Source of the DNA: Actinomycetes bacterium
Lineage (GTDB): Bacteria; Actinomycetota; Actinomycetes; Actinomycetales; Microbacteriaceae
Reading direction: 5' to 3'
Assembly (NCBI GenBank): GCA_023436775.1
Contig: JAEZHW010000034.1
Coordinates: 1 to 29,508 of the forward strand
DNA: 29,508 bases
A program made the position numbers and the translations under genes. Positions within the stretch are counted from its first letter, which is position 1. Each line of letters begins with the position of its first letter. Positions 23,756 through 29,508 of this stretch are shown here, piece by piece. A model generated the notes under the pieces. It saw only the letters and a list, made by a program, of their open reading frames with translations, was not told the origin of the DNA and did no database searches.

Positions 23756-24787
23756 GTGACGGCGAAGGACGTGGCTCGCGAGGCGGGCGTGCACACCTCA
23801 ACCGTGAGCCGTAGCCTGGACCCGCTGCAGCAGTCGAGGATCAGCCCCGAGACGCGGGCACGGGTCATCGAGGTGGCGCGACGCCTTGGCTACCGGCCGC
23901 ACTTCACGGCCAGTAGCCTTCGTCGTCAGCGCACCATGACCGTGGGCGTCACGGTGCCGAGCTTTCGGAACCCGGTGTACGGGGCCCTGATTCAGTCCAT
24001 CGGGGAGGATCTGCAGGCACTGGGGTACTCCGCACTCTTCCTGGCCGACCCGGACGGGTCGGATCAGACCGAGGCAACCTTCAATACGCTGCTGGACCGC
24101 CGCGTTGACGGCATCATTTGCACCTCGGCGCGGGAGGGTGACCAGGCGCTGCTCGAACGAGTAGTTGCCACTGGCACTCCCGTGGTGATGGCAATGCGAT
24201 GGTTGGAGGGGCTGCCCCAGATACCCGTGGCGCGGACCGATGACCATCTCGGCGGGGCTATGGCCGCCCAGCACCTGATTGATCTTGGCCACCGACGCCT
24301 CATCGAGGTACCAGGGCCGACCCAGATCATGAACTTCCCGGCGCGTTCCGCTGGTTTCGCTGAGCGCGCCGCCGCCGTGAATGGGGTGGAGCAGGTGATG
24401 CATGACCTCTCCGGCGCCGCTCCGACCGTGGAGTCCGGCTATGACACGACGCGGGCCCTGCTGGCGCGCGGCCTGTTCGAGGGCGTGACCGGCGTCTTTG
24501 CGCCGAACGACCTCATCGCGATGGGGGCGATCGAGGCGCTGAGCGAGTCTGGCCGGGTGTGCCCGACCGACGTCTCGGTGGTTGGCTTCAACGACTCGAT
24601 GCTCTCTGACCGGCTGTCGCCCGCGCTGACGACCCTGCGCGCGCCGGTGGCGGAGGAGGGGGCGTTGGCCGTCCGAGCACTCGCCAGCCTGATGGGGGTC
24701 ACGGACGAGGCGGTCGACATGACACCGCCCGCGCCGATGCTGATTCCTCGAGCATCGACGCGGGCGCCGAGAGTGCTGCCGCGTTAG
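23756..24787 (+). CDS. LacI-family transcriptional regulator
   Basis: GTG 23756 is chosen (343 residues) because the product then begins TAKDVAREAGVHTSTVSRSL, the helix-turn-helix at the usual LacI position; GTG 23744 and ATG 23696 are in frame but would translate the terminator hairpin. RVIEVARRLGYRPHFTASSLR is the hinge region. The effector domain follows with TMTVGVTVPSFRNPVYGALI, DRRVDGIICTSAR, DDHLGGAMAAQHLIDLGHRRL and VFAPNDLIAMGAIEAL plus VSVVGFNDSMLSDRLSPALTTL. It is a cytoplasmic DNA-binding dimer that responds to a small ligand, probably the imported compound or a product. The ribosome binding site is poor. It sits at the end of the importer operon and meets the zinc-dehydrogenase gene tail-to-tail with a four-base overlap of stops. 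Confidence 0.88.
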   Translation: MTAKDVAREAGVHTSTVSRSLDPLQQSRISPETRARVIEVARRLGYRPHFTASSLRRQRTMTVGVTVPSFRNPVYGALIQSIGEDLQALGYSALFLADPDGSDQTEATFNTLLDRRVDGIICTSAREGDQALLERVVATGTPVVMAMRWLEGLPQIPVARTDDHLGGAMAAQHLIDLGHRRLIEVPGPTQIMNFPARSAGFAERAAAVNGVEQVMHDLSGAAPTVESGYDTTRALLARGLFEGVTGVFAPNDLIAMGAIEALSESGRVCPTDVSVVGFNDSMLSDRLSPALTTLRAPVAEEGALAVRALASLMGVTDEAVDMTPPAPMLIPRASTRAPRVLPR

Positions 24788-25833
24788 CGGCTGGGGTCGA
24801 TCAGGATCTTGCCCTGGACCTGACCTGCGGCCATGGCGTCGAGTGCCTCGGTCAGCTCGCTGAGGCTCCGCACGGAGTCAAGCATCTCCTCGGCGAGGTT
24901 CGTGGTTGCCAGGATCTCGAGGGCCACCGGAATGTCCTCGTGCGTGATGAGCGCGTTGGTTGCCTCAATGGTGATCTCGCGCAGGACGAAGTCGTGCGGG
25001 TCGATCTCTTGCGGCTTGGCACTCATGCCAACCGCGAGCACGCGGCCGCCGGTGCGGGTCCAGCCGAAGGTCTTGGCCAGCAGACCCGGGGCACCGGCGC
25101 ATTCGATGACGACGTCGGCGGCGACGGCAGTCGGCTCCTCGCCGGCAGCAAAGTTCACCGTCTCGTTCGCACCGAGGCGCAGGGCGCGTTCGAGTTTCAC
25201 CGGGTCGACATCGGCGACCACGATGTGCGTGTCTGGCACCAGATGGCGCAGCGCTGCCAGCACGAAGGTGCCGATGGCGCCGGCGCCGGTGACGAGCACG
25301 TGGTCGCCCGGGACGACGCCGGCGCGGCGCACCGCATGCAGGCCAACAGCCAGCGGCTGGGTCAGGCCCGCGGCATCGATGTCGATCCCCTCCGGTGCCT
25401 TCACCAGGAACTTGACCGGTGCGGCCACGAATTCGGCGTGGCCACCGTCGCGCTGCAGGCCGAGGGTGTGCAGCTTGGCGCAGACATTTGGACGGCCAGC
25501 CCTGCAGGTCTTGCACTCGCCGCAGGCGATTTGGGCACCGCTGGCAACCAGATCACCCGGCTTGAGGCCACTGCCCTCCGGTGCGGTGACCACTTCGCCG
25601 AAGATCTCGTGGCCCGGCGTCATCGGGCCCACATGCCCCGAGTGAGGGTGCTGCTTGTGCAGCGGGATCATGATCGGGCCGCTGGTCCACTCGGTTACAT
25701 CCGTGCCGCAGAGGCCGGAACGAAGCACCTTGACCAGTGCTTCGTCCGCGGCCGGCTGCGGAACTGGGATGTCCTCGATGCGGATGTCTCGGGAGCCGTA
25801 GTAGCGGGCCGCCCGCATCGTGGGCTGGCTCAT
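24784..25833 (-). CDS. Zinc-type medium-chain dehydrogenase (butanediol/sorbitol dehydrogenase-like)
   Basis: 349 residues from ATG 25833. Catalytic-zinc ligands C42 (GLCGTD) and H75-E76 (TPGHEIFGEV) are present. The structural-zinc Cys quartet is at 104, 107, 110 and 118 (CGECKTCRAGRPNVC). The NAD-binding loop is VTGAGAIGTF (181-190). SGPIMIPLHKQHPHSGHVGP before GHE is an insert typical of the (R,R)-butanediol dehydrogenase branch. In LTQPLAVGLHAVR the family's Glu near the zinc (usually EPLAV) is Gln159, which is uncommon. The enzyme oxidises a secondary alcohol or reduces a ketone. Its start overlaps the stop of the upstream M24 gene by four bases, so the two are translationally coupled in one minus-strand operon. 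Confidence 0.88.
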   Translation of the reverse strand: MSQPTMRAARYYGSRDIRIEDIPVPQPAADEALVKVLRSGLCGTDVTEWTSGPIMIPLHKQHPHSGHVGPMTPGHEIFGEVVTAPEGSGLKPGDLVASGAQIACGECKTCRAGRPNVCAKLHTLGLQRDGGHAEFVAAPVKFLVKAPEGIDIDAAGLTQPLAVGLHAVRRAGVVPGDHVLVTGAGAIGTFVLAALRHLVPDTHIVVADVDPVKLERALRLGANETVNFAAGEEPTAVAADVVIECAGAPGLLAKTFGWTRTGGRVLAVGMSAKPQEIDPHDFVLREITIEATNALITHEDIPVALEILATTNLAEEMLDSVRSLSELTEALDAMAAGQVQGKILIDPSR

Positions 25834-27293
25834 TCTGCGGCTGCCGTGTTCTGTGCGACCGGGCCGATGGCCGGCGGCTGCGGGGTACGCACCGGGGCTG
25901 GGAAGTTGGATTCCGCGTCCGCCAGGTCGTCGTGCACGTGGCGCAGGGGCTCACGGATCAGGTTCATCGGGCCGTCCACGGTGAAGTAGCGGTGGCCGCC
26001 AGCGACCATGAGCTCCTGAGCCGGGAACTTGGTGATGACCTCGCAGCCGGTGGCCGTCACGACGACCTCTTCCTCGATGCGGGCAGCACCCATACCGTCG
26101 GCCGACGGCCAGTAGGTCTCGAGGGCGAAGACCATGCCCTCCTGCAGGACCTCCGGGTGGTCGAAGGAGACCAGGCGTGAGAAGATCGGCTTCTCCCAGA
26201 TAGACAGACCCACGCCGTGGCCGTACTGCAGAGCGAAGGCGGCCTCTTCGTCCGGGAAGCCGAATTCCTGGGCCTTGGGCCACACCGACACGATGTCCGC
26301 GGTGGTGGCGCCCGGGCGGACCAGGGCGATGGCGTTGTCCATGTACTCGCGGGCGCGGGTGTACGCGTCGCGCTGGTGGCGGGTTGCCGAACCGACCGCG
26401 AAGGTGCGGTAGTAGCAGGTGCGGTAGCCGTTGAAGGAGTGCAGGATGTCGAAGAACGCCGGGTCACCCGGACGGATGAGGCGGTCCGAGTACACGTGCG
26501 GGTGCGGCGAGCAGCGCTCACCAGAGATCGCGTTCACACCCTCGACGTACTCCGAGCCGAGGTCGTACAGGGTCTTGGACACCAGGCCGACGGCTTCGTT
26601 CTCGCGCACGCCCGGACGCAGGAAGCGGTACAGCTCCTCGTAGGCGGCGTCGACCATGCTCGCGGCCGAGCTCAGCAGCGAGATCTCGTCCTGAGTCTTG
26701 ATGCGTCGAGCCTCCATGAACACCTGCTGGCCGTCGACGACCGAGATGCCCGCCTTGTTCAGTGCTGCCAAAACTGGCATTTCGATGATGTCGACGCCGA
26801 GCGGCTCGTTGGCGACGCCGAACTTCTCGAGTTCGCGCTTCACCTTGGCGGCCAGCGATTCGGCCAGGCCGGCGTCCGGGTGGAAGGCGCCACGCAGGAT
26901 CGACAGGCCCGGACGAGCGCCGGATTCGGCACGCGGGCGGGTGGCACCGTGGTGTGGCTGGTGGGGGTCTGCATCCATCTCCATGGTGGTCTGGTGCAGC
27001 CACGGGTTGCTGAGGTCGTGGTGGCGCGCCGCGGAGCCAAAGTCCCAGGAAATGGGGTCAGAGTTGCGCGTAATGAGCGCGAAGCGGATGAACTTGTCCA
27101 TCGCCCACGTTCCAATGTGGGTCGAGGTCATGTAGCGGATGTTGCCGAAGTCGAACGCCAACAGGGCGCCCAGATCCGACTTCTCCAGCTCCGCGCGCAG
27201 ACGGGCAAGTCGCTCCGAACGCAGGCGGTCAAAATCGACTCGAGCTTCCCAGTCGACCGACATGGTGCCGACGGTTCCGGTGCTGAGTGCCAT
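25830..27293 (-). CDS. M24 (creatinase-fold) hydrolase A
   Basis: ATG 27293 is chosen (487 residues) with AAGGAG nine bases upstream; earlier in-frame starts up to 27341 fall in the operator region. The creatinase N-domain (DFDRLRSERLARLRAEL, LLAFDFGNIRYMTST) precedes the pita-bread domain with SGERCSPHPHVYSDRLIRPGD. Metal positions: D282 present, second Asp replaced by C293 (GYRTCYYRTF), H359 present (GHGVGL), the His of HExP replaced by W366 (WEKP), E392 and E407 present. Loss of ligands recalls creatinase, which works without metal, so it may be an amidino-/amide hydrolase rather than a peptidase. A His-rich insert (about 100-125) and a ~55-residue C-terminal tail are absent from hydrolase B. 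Coupled to the zinc dehydrogenase and divergent from the XRE-cupin gene. Confidence 0.85.
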   Translation of the reverse strand: MALSTGTVGTMSVDWEARVDFDRLRSERLARLRAELEKSDLGALLAFDFGNIRYMTSTHIGTWAMDKFIRFALITRNSDPISWDFGSAARHHDLSNPWLHQTTMEMDADPHQPHHGATRPRAESGARPGLSILRGAFHPDAGLAESLAAKVKRELEKFGVANEPLGVDIIEMPVLAALNKAGISVVDGQQVFMEARRIKTQDEISLLSSAASMVDAAYEELYRFLRPGVRENEAVGLVSKTLYDLGSEYVEGVNAISGERCSPHPHVYSDRLIRPGDPAFFDILHSFNGYRTCYYRTFAVGSATRHQRDAYTRAREYMDNAIALVRPGATTADIVSVWPKAQEFGFPDEEAAFALQYGHGVGLSIWEKPIFSRLVSFDHPEVLQEGMVFALETYWPSADGMGAARIEEEVVVTATGCEVITKFPAQELMVAGGHRYFTVDGPMNLIREPLRHVHDDLADAESNFPAPVRTPQPPAIGPVAQNTAAAE

Positions 27294-27335
27294 CTCCTCG
27301 TACTCCTTACAGAATGACGCCATGCCTCGTTGCAT

Positions 27336-27369
27336 GTTCACTTCTACTGTACACTGCTGTACAGTGAAC
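27336..27369. promoter_or_regulatory. Operator-like repeats between hydrolase A and the XRE-cupin gene
   Basis: Inner arms ACTGTACA (27346-27353) and TGTACAGT (27358-27365) flank CTGC; outer GTTCAC (27336-27341) and GTGAAC (27364-27369) overlap them. It includes CTGTACAGT (27357-27365), a variant of the word seen in other promoters of the island. It lies centrally in the 152-base divergent region, where autoregulation by the XRE-cupin protein would be expected. Confidence 0.6.
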
Positions 27370-27445
27370 TCACCATGGGTTTCGACCCCAACTCACGGTT
27401 GAATGGTTCTTGCGAACTCGACATTCGGGGGAAGGAATCAAGAGC

Positions 27446-28189
27446 ATGGAAGATCTGGGAAACGCGATCCGCGCAGCGCGGGTGGCGAAGGGGCTGAGCC
27501 TGCGAGCGGTTGCCGCCGAGGCAGACATCTCGCCGAGCCTGCTGTCGCAGGTGGAAACCGGCAAGACGCAGCCATCGGTGGGCACCCTGTACACGCTGGT
27601 GAACGTCCTGGGCGTTTCCCTGGATGATCTGCTCGGCATTGAGCACGCTCCGCAGGCGGCCCCCGGTGGCACCTTTGGTCCGCTGACCGTCGCCCCGGTG
27701 CAACGACGCGAGGACAACCCGACGATCGTGATGGAAAACGGCGTCACGTGGGAGCGCCTCGCCATCGATGGCCACGGTGCCGTGGACGCGCTGTTGACCA
27801 CCTATGAGCCGGGTGGCGGCTCCTCGGTTGAGGGCAAGATGATGCGCCACTCCGGCATTGAGTACGGCTACATCATCGAGGGTGAACTCACCCTGCAGCT
27901 CGACTTCGATACCTACGTGCTGAAGGCCGGCGACTCAGTCTGCTTCGACTCGCTGCGGCCGCACCTGTACCAGAACAACACGGATCAGACCGTGCGCGGT
28001 CTTTGGTTCGTGCTTGGCCACGCTGCCGAGAACGCGAACGGTCCTGCCCCGGCCGGTGGCTACGCCATGAACTCGGCCGTGGATGTGCTCGGTGCACTGA
28101 GCCGCATCCCGGCTGGCGCGGCGGGGACGATGATCCCGCCCGCATCCCCGTCGACGGCATCGGGGCCGTCGAATCCCTCACCTGCATAA
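27446..28189 (+). CDS. XRE-family regulator with C-terminal cupin domain
   Basis: ATG 27446 is chosen (247 residues): the product starts at MEDLGNAIRAARVAKGLSLR, the first helix of an HTH_3 domain (about 8-62, with SPSLLSQVETGKTQPSVGTL as the recognition region). A cupin_2 barrel follows at ~118-185: HSGIEYGYIIEGELTLQLD, LKAGDSVCFDSLRPHLYQN, including His and Glu positions used for metal or ligand binding in the family. A Pro/Ser/Ala-rich tail ends the protein. PuuR-like regulators of this architecture control uptake and breakdown of amines, amino acids and related compounds by sensing the substrate in the cupin. It lies between hydrolases A (divergent) and B (ten bases downstream, co-directional) and probably controls both. 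Confidence 0.9.
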   Translation: MEDLGNAIRAARVAKGLSLRAVAAEADISPSLLSQVETGKTQPSVGTLYTLVNVLGVSLDDLLGIEHAPQAAPGGTFGPLTVAPVQRREDNPTIVMENGVTWERLAIDGHGAVDALLTTYEPGGGSSVEGKMMRHSGIEYGYIIEGELTLQLDFDTYVLKAGDSVCFDSLRPHLYQNNTDQTVRGLWFVLGHAAENANGPAPAGGYAMNSAVDVLGALSRIPAGAAGTMIPPASPSTASGPSNPSPA

Positions 28190-28199
28190 GGAGTACACA

Positions 28200-29444
28200 G
28201 TGAGCAACCCCAGGCCCATCGGCGCGCCCGGTCACATGTCGGTCGACTACGAGCACCGAGTCGACTTTGACCGGCTCCGCGAGTATCGCATCTCTCGTGC
28301 CAAGGCAGCCCTTGAGGCGAGCGAATGCGGGGCCTTCCTGCTCTTCGACTTCTACAACATTCGCTACACCACGTCGACGTGGATCGGTGGTGCCCTCGGC
28401 GACAAGATGATCCGGTACGCGCTCATCACCCGTGACCGCGAGCCCATGCTGTGGGACTTCGGTTCGGCCGTGCGTCACCACAAGCTCTACTCGACCTGGA
28501 TCCCGGAGGAGAACTACCGTCCGGGCTTCCTCGGCTTCCGCGGCGCCGTCGCACCGGATGCCGGCCTGATGCGGGACGCCGTGACCGAGATCAAGGCCAT
28601 CCTCACCGAGGCGGGCGTGGCCGACGCGCCGGTCGGCATCGACATCGTCGAACCGCCCTTCCTGTTCGAGATGGAGCGTCAGGGCCTGCGCATTGCCGAC
28701 GCCCAGCAGCACATGTTGGACGCGCGCGTGATCAAGAACCAGGACGAGATCATGCTGCTGAACCAGGCCGCGGCAATGGTGGACGGCGTCTACCAGGACA
28801 TCGTGGATGTGCTGAAGCCGGGCATCCGTGAGAACGAGATCGTGGCCCTGGCCAACAAGCGCCTCTACGAGATGGGCTCGGACCAGGTCGAAGCGGTCAA
28901 CTCGATCTCGGGGGAGCGCTGCAACCCGCACCCGCACAACTTCACCGACCGCATCATCCGCCCCGGTGACCAGGCCTTCTTCGACATCATCCACTCGTAC
29001 CAGGGCTACCGCACCTGCTACTACCGCACCTTCGGTGTCGGCTGGGCGACGGAAGCGCAGAAGGACGCCTACAAGCAGGCCCGCGAATGGATGGACGCCG
29101 CCCTCGATGCAATCAAGGCAGGCGTCGGTACCGACGATGTCGCACGCGTCCTGCCGAAGGCCCAGGACTTCGGCTTTGACAATGAACTGGCTGCCTTCGG
29201 TCTGCAGTTCGCACACGGCCTCGGTCTGGGTCTGCACGAGCGCCCGATCATCTCGCGCCTGAACTCGCTCGAGAACCCGATCGAACTCAAGCCCGGCATG
29301 GTCTTCGCGATGGAGACCTACTGCCCGGCTTCGGACGGTATCTCGGCGGCGCGCATCGAGGAAGAGGTCGTGATCACCGAGACCGGTACCGAGATCCTGA
29401 CCAAGTTCCCAGCCAAGGAACTCTTCGTCGCGAATCAGTACTAA
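28200..29444 (+). CDS. M24 (creatinase-fold) hydrolase B
   Basis: 414 residues from GTG 28200 with AAGGAG six bases upstream. It is paralogous to hydrolase A over the full common length: HMSVDYEHRVDFDRLREYR, LLFDFYNIRYTTSTWIG, WDFGSAVRHH, then the pita-bread domain with SGERCNPHPHNFTDRIIRPGD. Metal positions: D262 present, second Asp replaced by C273 (GYRTCYYRTF), H339 present (AHGLGL), H346 present (HERP), E372 and E387 present. It therefore keeps one more ligand than A. The shared Cys, GERCNPHPH and CYYRTF segments suggest a defined subfamily, not random decay. It is cytoplasmic. It probably hydrolyses a C-N or similar bond in the imported compound or in a product formed by A. The gene is complete and ends 64 bases before the window edge. 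Confidence 0.87.
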   Translation: MSNPRPIGAPGHMSVDYEHRVDFDRLREYRISRAKAALEASECGAFLLFDFYNIRYTTSTWIGGALGDKMIRYALITRDREPMLWDFGSAVRHHKLYSTWIPEENYRPGFLGFRGAVAPDAGLMRDAVTEIKAILTEAGVADAPVGIDIVEPPFLFEMERQGLRIADAQQHMLDARVIKNQDEIMLLNQAAAMVDGVYQDIVDVLKPGIRENEIVALANKRLYEMGSDQVEAVNSISGERCNPHPHNFTDRIIRPGDQAFFDIIHSYQGYRTCYYRTFGVGWATEAQKDAYKQAREWMDAALDAIKAGVGTDDVARVLPKAQDFGFDNELAAFGLQFAHGLGLGLHERPIISRLNSLENPIELKPGMVFAMETYCPASDGISAARIEEEVVITETGTEILTKFPAKELFVANQY

Positions 29445-29463
29445 TCCACGCGGTACGCGCAGT

Positions 29464-29508
29464 GGGGGGGGGCCGCCGGGGGGGGGGCCCCCCCCGCGGG
29501 GGGGGGGG
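29464..29508. other. G/C homopolymer run at the sequence end
   Basis: Runs of nine G, then ten G, eight C and ten G separated by one to five G/C bases, directly after the hydrolase B gene. The composition is unlike the rest of the window. It is most likely a sequencing or assembly artefact at a contig end and not biology. Confidence 0.8.

Noticed and set aside
27294..27341. Upstream starts of hydrolase A
   Set aside because: They lie in the repeat-rich control region and lack a ribosome binding site; ATG 27293 has one.

Overview
The window reads as chromosomal DNA of a high-GC Gram-positive bacterium (Actinomycetota). Support for this: GC-rich codon use, frequent GTG starts, lipobox lipoproteins, a membrane-fusion protein with a peptidoglycan-binding domain, a GT4 / (alpha/alpha)6 / GH130 operon, and a UbiB-like kinase with a C-terminal membrane hairpin. 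I cannot name the genus. No rRNA, tRNA or CRISPR array was recognised. The last ~45 bases are G/C homopolymers and look like a damaged contig end, so this may be a draft or metagenomic contig.

Layout. (1) 1-1402: mobile debris. The C-terminal part of a TraG/VirD4-type conjugation coupling protein runs directly into a truncated IS3-family end, and the next ~0.5 kb has no confident gene. (2) 1403-5623: a lipoprotein gene diverges from a small secreted two-Cys, His-rich protein. Then come a peptidoglycan-binding/HlyD-like adaptor, an ABC ATPase and an FtsX/MacB-like permease, the last two tightly coupled. (3) 5847-9585: a coupled three-gene operon, GT4 glycosyltransferase, (alpha/alpha)6 glycosidase-like protein and GH130 phosphorylase/hydrolase, closed by a perfect 17-bp terminator stem. 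(4) 9689-13741: a four-TM membrane protein, an MFS transporter and a UbiB/ABC1-like kinase. (5) 13810-29444: what looks like one catabolic island.

The island holds three paralogous ketopantoate-reductase-like enzymes, a 3-hydroxyisobutyrate-dehydrogenase-like enzyme and a Dabb-domain protein. It also holds a complete branched-chain-amino-acid-type (HAAT) ABC importer, a LacI-type regulator, a zinc-type dehydrogenase, an XRE-cupin regulator, and two paralogous M24 (creatinase-fold) hydrolases on either side of that regulator. I infer that the importer brings in a small organic (probably carboxylated) substrate, the M24 proteins hydrolyse it, and the five dehydrogenases oxidise or reduce the products. 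The substrate is unknown.

The intergenic spaces of the island are rich in inverted repeats. A CTGTTCAGT-like word recurs in the control regions of the importer, the M24/XRE pair, the first ketopantoate-reductase-like gene and the upstream MFS transporter, which suggests a shared regulon. Both M24 proteins carry Cys where the family normally has the second metal-binding Asp. The combination of these genes, the active-site change and the possible shared operators is the best candidate here for an undescribed system.
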